Positions 7,881 to 16,889 of a stretch of DNA of 62,474 nucleotides are shown one piece after another. Under the pieces are notes generated by a model. It had not been told where the DNA came from and did no database searches. It saw only the letters and a program-made list of their open reading frames with translations. The DNA comes from Actinomycetes bacterium (lineage in GTDB: Bacteria > Actinomycetota > Acidimicrobiia > Spongiisociales > UBA5794): contig JAHEJX010000009.1 in NCBI GenBank assembly GCA_024638645.1, positions 1 through 62,474 of the forward strand, given 5' to 3'. Position 1 is the first letter of the stretch; every line of letters starts with the position of its first letter. The position numbers were made by a program, and so were the translations under genes.

Positions 7881-9824
7881 GTGACTGGACGAACGGTCAA
7901 GGCTGGCAAGGGACACCCTGAAACACGGGCCGATGGCCCGATGGCGCTGTTCAGGAGATTGCGGCGCGACGGCACGTTCGACATCCTCGTCGGCAGCATC
8001 CTCGCCGGTCTCGCCGGTCTCGCCTACGAGGTCATCGGCGGTCGCTCCCTTGGTACCGACGGCTTCGCTCCCATTTCAGCGTTGCTTACGCTGCACTTCC
8101 TGGCCTTCGTGGTGGTGTTGATTCCGCTCGAGCAAGTGACTATCCGTCGACTCACCCTCGATCCCTTGCGACCCGGCGTCCCCGTCGGCGCTTTGTCGGT
8201 GATCGTGGCGACGGCGGCTGCAGTCGGATTCGCCGGATGGACGCTGCGGAACCGGCTGTTCAACGGCGACGGCACATTTGCTTGGCTCGTGGTGGCAACG
8301 ATTGCCACACATGGCCTCTTCGTCCTCGCTCGCGGTTATCTCGCAGGCAGGCGCCGCTTCCGCTCGTACGGGATGGCGAGCGGTGCCGCCGCCGTATTCC
8401 GATTGGCTGTCGCAGGCGTCGTCGTGGCGGTTGCCGCCGGGCCCGTGTGGTTTGGCATGGCATTGGCGCTCGGGCCACTCGTGGTACTCGCATGGCGTGC
8501 CTTTGAGCCTTCCGTAGATGAGCCGTCCGCCGGTGGCTCGCCAATCGTGGACGCTGCCTCCGTGGAGGGCCGCTACATGACGGGACTGATGCTGGCTTCG
8601 GCTGCATCGCAGGCGATGCTCCTGGCGGGGCCCATTGCGACCGCGCTGCTGGGAGCCACCTCGGCAGCCGTGAGCATCGTCTTCGTCACCTTCTCGGTGG
8701 CCCGGGCACCGCTGAGCCTCGGTTACAACCTCATCGCACGGATAGTGCCCCCACTGACCCGGATGGCAGCCGCCGGAGCCCACAGGCGTCTGGCTCTGCT
8801 CGCACGCCGGATAGGAATCGCAACAGTGTTGCTCGCGGCCGTCGGATACGGTCTTGCGGCTTGGCTCGGGCCCCCGGTTATCGGGTTCCTGTTCGGGACC
8901 GAGTTCCGGCCTGCAGCGGCCTTCACCGGCCTGGTGGGTAGCGGTGTGATTGTCGCAGCTGGATCTCTCGCCGTCGGTCAGATCTTCGTGGCGAGGGGCG
9001 ACACCCATAGGCTCGCCGACGCTTGGCTCGTTGCCGTCGCGGCAGGCGCTATCTCTTTGCTGTTGCCGCTCGAAGATCCGGCATTGCGAGTGGCCGTGGC
9101 CTTCCTCGCCGGCGAGGTCGTGGCACTGTCGTCGCTTGCTGTTTCGGCCAAGAGGAAGCCGCAGGATCCCCGCGCTTCGACGACCGGCGCTCGTCCCGGC
9201 TACCAGATCGCCAAACGGTCGTTTGACCTGGTCGTGGGCTCCATCCTCGTCATAGTGTTCCTACCGTTGATGATGGTCGTGGCCATTGCGGTGCTTGTCG
9301 GTTCGGGCCGTCCAGTGTTCTTCGCCCAATATCGAGTGGGGCGCAACGGCGATCCGTTCCGGCTGTGGAAGTTCCGCACAATGGTTCTCGACGGCGACCC
9401 GGCTGTATTCAACCGACACCTCGATGAACTACGTGGCAACGGGAACGCCCGCCGCGAGGACCTCCACATCCACGACGATCCGAGAATCACTCGGGTCGGT
9501 GGTTTCTTGCGCCGCTGGTCGCTCGACGAGCTACCCAATCTATGGAATGTCATCAAGGGTGATCTGTCCCTTGTGGGCCCGCGGCCGCTGCTTGCCGACG
9601 AGGTAGCCGTGATCGCCAATGAGCTCGGTGACGAGGCGGCACAACGGAGAGCTGCGGTGCGCCCTGGAATCACAGGGCTCGCCCAGGTAGAGGGTCGGGA
9701 TGACATCGGCCTGGCAGAACGTTCCGCCCACGACATGCGTTACCTCGCCCACATGTCGATTTCACTCGACCTGTGGATACTGGTGCGCACGGCAGTGAGC
9801 ATGTTCCGCTACCGCGGGGTCTGA
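7881..9824 (+). CDS. Polysaccharide flippase fused to undecaprenyl-phosphate sugar transferase
   Basis: The 647-residue protein combines two functions usually on separate genes. Residues about 30-425 are a polytopic membrane region of about 12 helices resembling Wzx/MurJ-type flippases. Residues about 440-647 are a bacterial sugar transferase (WcaJ/RfbP family): membrane helix FDLVVGSILVIVFLPLMMV, then QYRVGRNGDPFRLWKFRTM, HDDPRITRVGGFLRRWSLDE, LPNLWNVIKGDLSLVGPRPL and RPGITGLAQVEGR. The transferase would load the first sugar phosphate onto a polyprenyl carrier and the flippase would move the lipid-linked sugar outward. The next gene downstream, convergent, is an LCP ligase, which could attach the finished polymer to the wall. 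Confidence 0.82.
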   Translation: MTGRTVKAGKGHPETRADGPMALFRRLRRDGTFDILVGSILAGLAGLAYEVIGGRSLGTDGFAPISALLTLHFLAFVVVLIPLEQVTIRRLTLDPLRPGVPVGALSVIVATAAAVGFAGWTLRNRLFNGDGTFAWLVVATIATHGLFVLARGYLAGRRRFRSYGMASGAAAVFRLAVAGVVVAVAAGPVWFGMALALGPLVVLAWRAFEPSVDEPSAGGSPIVDAASVEGRYMTGLMLASAASQAMLLAGPIATALLGATSAAVSIVFVTFSVARAPLSLGYNLIARIVPPLTRMAAAGAHRRLALLARRIGIATVLLAAVGYGLAAWLGPPVIGFLFGTEFRPAAAFTGLVGSGVIVAAGSLAVGQIFVARGDTHRLADAWLVAVAAGAISLLLPLEDPALRVAVAFLAGEVVALSSLAVSAKRKPQDPRASTTGARPGYQIAKRSFDLVVGSILVIVFLPLMMVVAIAVLVGSGRPVFFAQYRVGRNGDPFRLWKFRTMVLDGDPAVFNRHLDELRGNGNARREDLHIHDDPRITRVGGFLRRWSLDELPNLWNVIKGDLSLVGPRPLLADEVAVIANELGDEAAQRRAAVRPGITGLAQVEGRDDIGLAERSAHDMRYLAHMSISLDLWILVRTAVSMFRYRGV

Positions 9825-9845
9825 GCCGCCACCTCGCCAGTACGC

Positions 9846-11336
9846 CTAGCGGCCGCAGTCGTTGGCAAGAGGGTCAATACCGAGAAGCTCCATCGCCTCG
9901 ATAGCCGGGAGCGTCGTGGCGATGCGGGCGTGCTCCTGTATCAACGCGACGTTCGGCACGTTGAAGCCCTCTGCATCGCGCCCTGAGATGTACGTGGGGG
10001 GAAGCAACGCCACCGAGAATGCCCTTTCTGTGTCGACGGCAGCAGCCAGCTCGATCAGGTCAGGCACCGCGTCGAGCGGGATGTCCGTCTCGACGCTGCG
10101 CTTGATGGCCTCCGCAATCGCAGGGAAGCCACGTAGCAACGCCACCGGGTCGGCTTCGGCGGCAAGGGCTTCGACGACACAACGCTGCCGTCCCATCCGG
10201 TTGTAGTCGTCTGACGACTGGCGGGACCGGGCGTAGGCCAGGGCATCGTGTCCGTCGAACTTGTATACGCCCGGCTGGAAGTCGATGACTTCGGTGCCGC
10301 CACCCTCCATTGGATAGGCGGAGTCATATACCCGTTCGGTCACTGTGATCGTCACGCCGCCGAGGGCGTCGACGATGTCGACGAATCCGTCGAGAGCCAC
10401 GAGCGAGTAGTAGTGGACGGGAAGACCGAGCATCGCCCCAATTGCCTGTTTGATAGCGGTTGCCCCGGGCGGAATCGAACCGGGGAAGGCACTCGGATTG
10501 CGCTCGGCGTATCCGTAGAGCCCATTGATCAAGGAGGGATAACAGTCGCATGACCAGATGTCGACCGACTCGGGCAGCGGCACGCGGGCGAAGTTGCGCG
10601 GCACACTGAAGAGCACCGTATCGCCGCTGGCAGGATCGACGCTGGCGAGGATGATCGTATCCGTGCGCACACCCTCGCGACCGAGGCCGGCGTCACTGCC
10701 GAGAAGCAGGATGTTCACTCGCTCGATGCCATCCCAAATGGTCGGTGCCTTCGTGGTGGTTGTTGTCGACGTCGTCGTGGGCGCCGGCTCGGTGGTCGAC
10801 GGCGCAGGGACCGCCGACGCCGTCGTGCTCGGTCGGACGGGCTCGCTCGACGGCGGCGCCGGCGGATCAGCCGTCGTGGTTGCCGGGCCGGCGAATACCG
10901 TCGTGATCAAATCCAGCTGAGTGAGGTCGTAAGCGGCGAACCACACGTGGGGCACAAGGAGCAGCACGGCGCCGGCGGTGCCGACGAGCGCGGCGACGGC
11001 GGGAGCCGGCCGTCGGGTCGGCGCCGCAATGCTGCGGTACGCATCCCAAGCCGCCCATGTCCGGAACATCAGAAGTAACGCATCGATAACCAAGAGCCCT
11101 TTGAGCACGGCAGGCTCGAAGGCCAGCTTCGCGACGGCGATTGGGTCGTTTGCTACCCAAAACACGGCGGCTGCAATGAGCAGAGCCGTGGCGGTCAGCA
11201 GCACAACGCCGCGGCGGCGCCGCCCGGCGTATAGCTGGCCGACGCCGGGAATCAGAGCCGACAAGATCGCGGCCACCAAAGGATGGCGAGACGGGCGCTC
11301 GGCTGCGGGCTCGGGGTCCGTCCCCTCGATGCTCAT
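9846..11336 (-). CDS. LytR-CpsA-Psr (LCP) family cell-wall polymer ligase
   Basis: The protein has 496 residues. The N-terminal part has several membrane helices (about 20-62, 78-92, 113-135) with GVGQLYAGRRRRG, a motif of small TM2-like domains. A Thr/Pro-rich wall-spanning linker follows (about 150-198), then the catalytic LCP domain (about 206-430). It keeps NILLLGSD, RTDTIILASVDP, LFSVPRN and the YNRMGRQRCVV segment with the conserved arginines. LCP enzymes transfer lipid-linked glycopolymers onto peptidoglycan outside the membrane. The extra N-terminal helices are unusual; most LCP proteins have a single anchor. Confidence 0.88.
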   Translation of the reverse strand: MSIEGTDPEPAAERPSRHPLVAAILSALIPGVGQLYAGRRRRGVVLLTATALLIAAAVFWVANDPIAVAKLAFEPAVLKGLLVIDALLLMFRTWAAWDAYRSIAAPTRRPAPAVAALVGTAGAVLLLVPHVWFAAYDLTQLDLITTVFAGPATTTADPPAPPSSEPVRPSTTASAVPAPSTTEPAPTTTSTTTTTKAPTIWDGIERVNILLLGSDAGLGREGVRTDTIILASVDPASGDTVLFSVPRNFARVPLPESVDIWSCDCYPSLINGLYGYAERNPSAFPGSIPPGATAIKQAIGAMLGLPVHYYSLVALDGFVDIVDALGGVTITVTERVYDSAYPMEGGGTEVIDFQPGVYKFDGHDALAYARSRQSSDDYNRMGRQRCVVEALAAEADPVALLRGFPAIAEAIKRSVETDIPLDAVPDLIELAAAVDTERAFSVALLPPTYISGRDAEGFNVPNVALIQEHARIATTLPAIEAMELLGIDPLANDCGR

Positions 11337-11342
11337 GGGCTC

Positions 11343-11348
11343 AGACTA
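11343..11348 (-). promoter_or_regulatory. -10 box, leaderless start of the LCP gene
   Basis: On the minus strand TAGTCT ends 6 nt before ATG 11336. Confidence 0.45.
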
Positions 11349-11444
11349 GGAGGGCCGTGAACAATGCCTATGGCTGCCGCGCCACACCGGCGACTGCCGG
11401 AGAAGAGAAACCTGCCACCTCAGATCGGCTCGGCTCCTCGCCAC

Positions 11445-11450
11445 TAGCCT
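11445..11450 (+). promoter_or_regulatory. -10 box, leaderless start of the gene at 11457
   Basis: TAGCCT ends 6 nt before ATG 11457, with no Shine-Dalgarno sequence. Confidence 0.45.
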
Positions 11451-11456
11451 GCCCGC

Positions 11457-13712
11457 ATGTCGGACGTAACGCCAGCACAGGCAGCAGAGCTAGCCGCCAA
11501 CTACTTCGGCATCGTGGGATCAGCCGGCCCGCTGCCGGGCGAAATCGACGACAACTTCCGGCTCGATGCGGACGGCACGGCCTATGTCGTACGAATATCT
11601 CCGCCCGAAACCGGAGCCGCCAAACTTGCGGCCAGGCAGTTCGTGATGAGCCGACTGTCGGCGGCAACTATGGCCTACGCATTTCCCGCCCCACCAATAG
11701 GTCACGAAGACATCGTGTCCCTTCCGGATGGGCGGACACTCACGATTGTGACGTGGGTCGATGGCGTCCCCTTCGCGGACTTGGGTAGGCCCGAGGAATT
11801 GGCCCAAGACATCGGCTTGCTGGCGGGAACAGTCATCCGCGGGCTCGAGGGGTTCGACCATCCGGCGCTTCACTACCAGGACCACTGGGACCTAGCGAGC
11901 GCGAAAACCACGATCCGCGAGCTGAGCGGCAACATCATGCTGCGCAGCGACCGTGCTCTCGTCGAAGACGTGCTCGACCATTTGACCGTTCGTGCTGCCC
12001 TGCTCGAAAAGCTCCCGACGCAAGTCATCCACGGTGACATCAACGATCTGAACGTACTCATCGCCGATGGTGAGATCGCCGGACTCATCGACTTCGGCGA
12101 TACTCGCCACTCGTGGCGCATCGGCGAGCTTGCCATCGCTGCGACCTATGCGATGCTCGGCAAGGACGACCCTTTGGCCATAGCCGAGGATGTGGTCACG
12201 GGATATGTCGAAGTCGCTCATGCGACCCGCGACGAAGCCGAGGCGATCTATGACCTGATCCGAGCCCGCCTTGCTATATCGGTCTGTGTGGCGGCATCAC
12301 GTCGTCACCTCGGCAACGACCACCACCTCGTATCGGAGGAGGAAGCGTGGGAGCTGCTGGAGCGGCTCGACTATGTGGATGCGGTCGCCGCCGCGGCACG
12401 GCTCGTAGCCGCTGCAGGTTACGAAGTTCCCGAGCCGGCAACCACGATTCTGGATCGGCGGGATCAGGCGATAGGAAGGGCGCTCAGCCTCTCGTACTCC
12501 ACCACACCAGCGGGCCCCCTTCACATCGTGCGCGGTGAGGACACGTATCTCTACGACACGATGGGGCGGCGCTATCTCGACTGCGTCAACAATGTGGCCC
12601 ACGTTGGCCACAGCCATCCGGACATCGTGGCCGCAGCGACCGATCAGATGCTGCTGCTCAATACCAACACGCGGTACCTCCACGACAACGTCGTGACCTA
12701 CGCGGAACGCTTGCTTGAAGAGCTTCCCGATCATCTCGACGTTGTGTACTTCACGAACTCAGGAAGCGAAGCCAATGAGCTGGCGCTCCGTATGGCGATG
12801 GCGGCCACAGAGCGGCGCGGCATGGCTGTTCTGGACCACGGGTACCACGGCAACACCTCGGCACTTGTCGACTTGAGCCCGTACAAATTCAACGGACCCG
12901 GCGGACTGGGCCAGCCCGACTGGGTGACCGTTCTCCCCCTCTCCGATCCCTATCGCCCGGACCACGACCGGGACTATCGCGCTGTGTGTGAGTGGCTACT
13001 CGACGAGCGTCCGCCGGTTGCCGGCCTCCTAGCTGAGTCGATCGTCGGTTGCGGTGGCCAGGTCATCCCGGACACCGGCGACCTGCACGCCGCGTATGAA
13101 GCCGTCCGCGAGCGTGGCGGCGTCTGCATCGCCGACGAGGTGCAGACCGGATTCGGCCGGGTCGGATCTCATTTCTGGGCTTTCGAGCTCCACGGTCTCG
13201 AGCCTGACATCGTGACACTGGGCAAACCCATCGGCAACGGTCATCCTCTCGGCGCAGTGGCGACAACTGCCGACATAGCAGACGACTTCAACAACGGCAT
13301 GGAGTACTTCAACACCTTCGGTGGCAACCCCGTGTCGGCGGCAATCGGAATCGCCGTGCTCGACGCCATCGAGCAAGAAGGGCTCCAGCAAAACGCACGC
13401 AAGGTCGGCAGCTACCTGCTCGCCGAGCTGCGACGTCTGATGGACCGCCACGAGTCGATCGGCGATGTGCGCGGCAGTGGGCTCTTCCTCGGCATCGAGT
13501 TTGTGGGCGATCGCGATTCAAAGACGCCCGACCCGGCCACAGCTGCCTCGGTCGTCGGGTACGCCAAGGAACATGGCGTTCTGCTGTCGATCGACGGCCC
13601 GCATCACAACGTCATCAAGATCAAACCACCGCTGGTGTTCTCCGTCGATAACGCCAATCGCCTGGTCGAGGTTGTGGATAACTCGTTACAATCGCCAGGT
13701 GGTGGGACCTAG
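11457..13712 (+). CDS. Fused APH-type small-molecule kinase and class III PLP phospho-lyase
   Basis: The protein has 751 residues. Residues 1-320 are an aminoglycoside-phosphotransferase-fold kinase with catalytic loop HGDINDLN (192-199) and metal motif IDFGD (211-215). Residues about 330-751 are a class III aminotransferase-fold enzyme most like human ETNPPL/PHYKPL, which are phospho-lyases, not transaminases: [33 protein letters not shown] (434-440), [16 protein letters not shown] and PLP lysine K590 in [11 protein letters not shown] kinase plus phospho-lyase would phosphorylate an amino alcohol and then eliminate phosphate and ammonia to give an aldehyde. Hydroxylysine (giving aminoadipate semialdehyde) or ethanolamine are candidate substrates. 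The choice is inference. Confidence 0.85.
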   Translation: MSDVTPAQAAELAANYFGIVGSAGPLPGEIDDNFRLDADGTAYVVRISPPETGAAKLAARQFVMSRLSAATMAYAFPAPPIGHEDIVSLPDGRTLTIVTWVDGVPFADLGRPEELAQDIGLLAGTVIRGLEGFDHPALHYQDHWDLASAKTTIRELSGNIMLRSDRALVEDVLDHLTVRAALLEKLPTQVIHGDINDLNVLIADGEIAGLIDFGDTRHSWRIGELAIAATYAMLGKDDPLAIAEDVVTGYVEVAHATRDEAEAIYDLIRARLAISVCVAASRRHLGNDHHLVSEEEAWELLERLDYVDAVAAAARLVAAAGYEVPEPATTILDRRDQAIGRALSLSYSTTPAGPLHIVRGEDTYLYDTMGRRYLDCVNNVAHVGHSHPDIVAAATDQMLLLNTNTRYLHDNVVTYAERLLEELPDHLDVVYFTNSGSEANELALRMAMAATERRGMAVLDHGYHGNTSALVDLSPYKFNGPGGLGQPDWVTVLPLSDPYRPDHDRDYRAVCEWLLDERPPVAGLLAESIVGCGGQVIPDTGDLHAAYEAVRERGGVCIADEVQTGFGRVGSHFWAFELHGLEPDIVTLGKPIGNGHPLGAVATTADIADDFNNGMEYFNTFGGNPVSAAIGIAVLDAIEQEGLQQNARKVGSYLLAELRRLMDRHESIGDVRGSGLFLGIEFVGDRDSKTPDPATAASVVGYAKEHGVLLSIDGPHHNVIKIKPPLVFSVDNANRLVEVVDNSLQSPGGGT

Positions 13713-13726
13713 ACAGGGGGATGCGC

Positions 13727-16700
13727 ATGGTGGCGCTTAGGCCGATGGAACGAGCGATGGCAGCGCTGTTTCTCGCTACGTCGTTGCTTGTTGTGGTGCC
13801 TGCCGGGGCGCAAGCAAGGGCAGTGATCAACGTGCCCGGGGACTATCCCACAATCAAGGGCGCCGTATCTGCAGCTGTCGACGGCGACATGATCCTGGTC
13901 GAGCCCGGCGTCTATGAGAGCTTCTTTCTGAGCACGCCCAACGTTGCGGTTGTGTCGACGGGTGGTCCCAATCTGACCAAGATCGATTTGTCGATCGGGA
14001 GCGGCCGCATCACAGCGCTGCAGGGAGCTGATGGTTTTACGCTCGACGGATTCACCGTCTCCAATGCAACCGACACCGCAATTCGCGGCTTAGCGTTCGA
14101 CGTCACCGTGCGTAACAACCGCATCGTCGATGCCAACGCCGCGTTTCGGAGCCTTGTTCAACTGGAGCACAACGGCCTGGTAGAACGCAACCTCTTCACG
14201 AACAACGAGTGTGGCGAACTCGTCCGTGCAGAAGGTTTGGCCACCGTCGCCAACAACCTCATGGTCGGCAACGCCTTCTGCGACGGGATCAAGGTGACCG
14301 ACGAGACCACCAAAGTGCTGAACAACACCCTGGTCGGCAATGGGCTGGCAATCATCTACACGAAGGGCAGCAGCCCTTTCATACGCAACAACCTGGTTGC
14401 GAACAACTTCAAAGGCATAGGTACCGACAGCCAGGCAGCGTCTCATCCCTTTTCGATACGCAACAACCTGATCTGGAATAGCCCGCCGCACACGAGTGAG
14501 CCAGACCTCGCCGGCCAGAACAGCAACATCGCAGCGAACCCGCGCTTCACTACTGCCGAGCCGGGCCTATTCAGATACGGCCTCAAGCCGACGTCGCCGG
14601 CCATCGACTCCGGAATCGGAGCCAACCAGTTCACCGAGGACTTCTTCGGCGGTTCGCGGGTGGTCGATGGCGATGGCGACGGCACGGCAAAGGTGGACAT
14701 CGGCGCGGTCGAATTCATGTCGGGGGTCGCCGCGATTGCTGGGACCATCACATACCCGAACGGCGTCGCAGCCATCGCTGCCTGTGCGACCGCCTGGCTC
14801 GACGGCGCCGGACCGGCCGGGGCTGCGCCTGCCAACGCCGACGGGACCTTCGCAATCACGCTGCCACCAGGCAACTACCAGGTTCGGTATGACGGCTGCG
14901 GCAGTGATGATCTCGTCGAGACGTGGCATGGCGGACCAACGCGAGAGACGGCCGCGACAGTGAACGTCGTGGCGTCGCAGACGACTGAGAACGTCGATGG
15001 TTCAGTCGGCATTGATGCTGCCGTCACGTGTAACGGCCTCGCCGTCACCATCCTCGGCACTGACAGAGCCGACCAGATTACCGGCACGGCCGCGAACGAC
15101 GTCATCGACGCCCGTGACGGCCACGACGTCGTCAAAGGCGGACTCGGGCGAGACACTGCATGCGGTGGCGATGGCAACGATGAGCTTCGCGGCCAGAAGG
15201 GCAACGACACCCTGGTCGGGGGTGACGGTCGGGACGAGATCGTCGGCGGCCTCGGCAACGACACTCTCGATGGCGGCAAGGCCCGGGACAAACTGCTGGG
15301 AGATCGGGGCAACGACACGATCCTGGCCGGCGCAGGCAACGACCCGATCTGGCCTGGGCCCGGCGCAGACTCCGTCGACGGTGGAGGCGGCAACGACACC
15401 ATCCACACCGGCACGGGCAACGACGGCGATGATTCTTACGACGGTGGTGCAGGACGAGATTGGCTCGAGCACAAGGGAGCGACACCGATTTCCATTAACC
15501 TCGAAACCGGCAGCGCCACCGGACGCGGGTCCGACACGGTTTCATCGATCGAACTGGTCTTCGGCACTCCGGGAAATGATGTGATGGTCGGCGACGCCGC
15601 CGACAACACATTCTGGGGTGGCGCCGGCGACGACAACCTCTCCGGCGGGCCCGGCAACGACTTGCTGGAGGGACAGGATGGTGACGACGTGCTGTCCGGT
15701 GACGAAGGATTCGACGATGTCGAAGGCGGTGACGGCGACGACGTGTTCCTCTGGGTACCCGGTGACGTCGAGCCAGGACTCCCGAGTGGCGATGAACGAT
15801 TCGATGGATCATCCGGAATCGATCAATTCAACGTTGCGGCGTCGCCGCAGGGAGTCCAGGTCACCGGCAACGGCTTCGATTCGGCAACTCTCGACGGCGT
15901 AATCCTGGAGGACATCGAGACGTTCGTCGGCTCGGACTTCGACGACAACCTCAGGAACAGTCGAAACTTCGTCGAGGTCGACTTGGGCGCAGGCGACGAC
16001 TCGATCGTCACGAGGCGAATTGCCGTTGTCATGGCCGGAACAGGCAATGATCACGTGATTGCGACGTACGAGTCGGAGGTGCATCTGGGCGACGGGGATG
16101 ACTTCGTTCGGATCTGGAACCCGGAAGGGGGATTCAGCGGCATCTCGATGGTGTGGGGTGACGCCGGTGACGACACGATTCTCGGAGGCCCGCACGAAGA
16201 CTGGCTCTACGGGGGCGCCGGCAACGACACCATGGAGGGTCGGGGTGACCACGACACGATTGTCGGCGGCAGAGGCCTAGACGAGATTCTCGGTGGATCT
16301 GGATCAGACCTAATCCTCGGCGGTCCCGGAAACGACAACATCGGCGGAGACAATGGCCCGGACGGCATCATCCCCGGAGCGGGAGACGATGTCGTCGACG
16401 GAGGCAACGGCGAGGACGTTGTCTCGTACGAGGACTCGGCCAATCCGATTGATGCCAACCTCGCCAACGGCGCAGTGACAGGCTGGGGTACGGACACGCT
16501 CACGAGCCTCGAGATCCTCCTGGGCAGCCCGCAGGCCGATGTCATAGTCGGCAGCAGCGGCAACGACGGTTTCAACGGTGGAGAGGGCGACGACGAGATC
16601 CGCGGCGGCGATGGAGCCGATCTGATCTTCGGCTGGACGGGTGACGACCTGCTCATCGGTGGTCCCGGCGACGACGATATCGATGGTCAGGCTGACACGG

Positions 16701-16882
16701 ACACTGCCAACGGCAAGGCCGGGACTGACAACTGCGTCAACGTCGAGTTCGCTACCAGCTGCGAGACGAGCGACCCAATCGCTGATCTCGCTCTCAAAAG
16801 CCTGTCGCGGCTCGGCATACCGACGCTGCTAGCCAACCTGCCGACCGCCCTGGCGCAGTTCGTGATGTCCACCGAGCGCTAA
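13727..16882 (+). CDS. Secreted beta-helix protein with RTX-type calcium-binding repeats
   Basis: The 1051-residue protein has a signal peptide (LFLATSLLVVVPAGAQA) and a right-handed parallel beta-helix (about 30-320) with repeated NNLVANN-type rungs. A small beta domain (about 335-410, GTFAITLPPGNYQVRYDGC) follows, then hemolysin-type nonapeptide repeats of GGxGNDxL type (about 435-680 and 810-1010). The linker GATPISINLETGSATGRG recurs as ANPIDANLANGAVTGWG, so the repeat block is internally duplicated. Ca2+ would fold the repeats after export, probably by Sec. The start chosen has GGGGG 6 nt upstream; an ATG lies 6 bp earlier. A surface adhesin or polysaccharide-active role is possible; no catalytic residues are recognised. 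Confidence 0.87.
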   Translation: MVALRPMERAMAALFLATSLLVVVPAGAQARAVINVPGDYPTIKGAVSAAVDGDMILVEPGVYESFFLSTPNVAVVSTGGPNLTKIDLSIGSGRITALQGADGFTLDGFTVSNATDTAIRGLAFDVTVRNNRIVDANAAFRSLVQLEHNGLVERNLFTNNECGELVRAEGLATVANNLMVGNAFCDGIKVTDETTKVLNNTLVGNGLAIIYTKGSSPFIRNNLVANNFKGIGTDSQAASHPFSIRNNLIWNSPPHTSEPDLAGQNSNIAANPRFTTAEPGLFRYGLKPTSPAIDSGIGANQFTEDFFGGSRVVDGDGDGTAKVDIGAVEFMSGVAAIAGTITYPNGVAAIAACATAWLDGAGPAGAAPANADGTFAITLPPGNYQVRYDGCGSDDLVETWHGGPTRETAATVNVVASQTTENVDGSVGIDAAVTCNGLAVTILGTDRADQITGTAANDVIDARDGHDVVKGGLGRDTACGGDGNDELRGQKGNDTLVGGDGRDEIVGGLGNDTLDGGKARDKLLGDRGNDTILAGAGNDPIWPGPGADSVDGGGGNDTIHTGTGNDGDDSYDGGAGRDWLEHKGATPISINLETGSATGRGSDTVSSIELVFGTPGNDVMVGDAADNTFWGGAGDDNLSGGPGNDLLEGQDGDDVLSGDEGFDDVEGGDGDDVFLWVPGDVEPGLPSGDERFDGSSGIDQFNVAASPQGVQVTGNGFDSATLDGVILEDIETFVGSDFDDNLRNSRNFVEVDLGAGDDSIVTRRIAVVMAGTGNDHVIATYESEVHLGDGDDFVRIWNPEGGFSGISMVWGDAGDDTILGGPHEDWLYGGAGNDTMEGRGDHDTIVGGRGLDEILGGSGSDLILGGPGNDNIGGDNGPDGIIPGAGDDVVDGGNGEDVVSYEDSANPIDANLANGAVTGWGTDTLTSLEILLGSPQADVIVGSSGNDGFNGGEGDDEIRGGDGADLIFGWTGDDLLIGGPGDDDIDGQADTDTANGKAGTDNCVNVEFATSCETSDPIADLALKSLSRLGIPTLLANLPTALAQFVMSTER

Positions 16883-16889
16883 ACCTCGG

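Noticed and set aside
8076-9008. 310-residue minus-strand frame
   Set aside because: Antisense shadow of the flippase domain, rich in His, Arg and Gly without a fold pattern.
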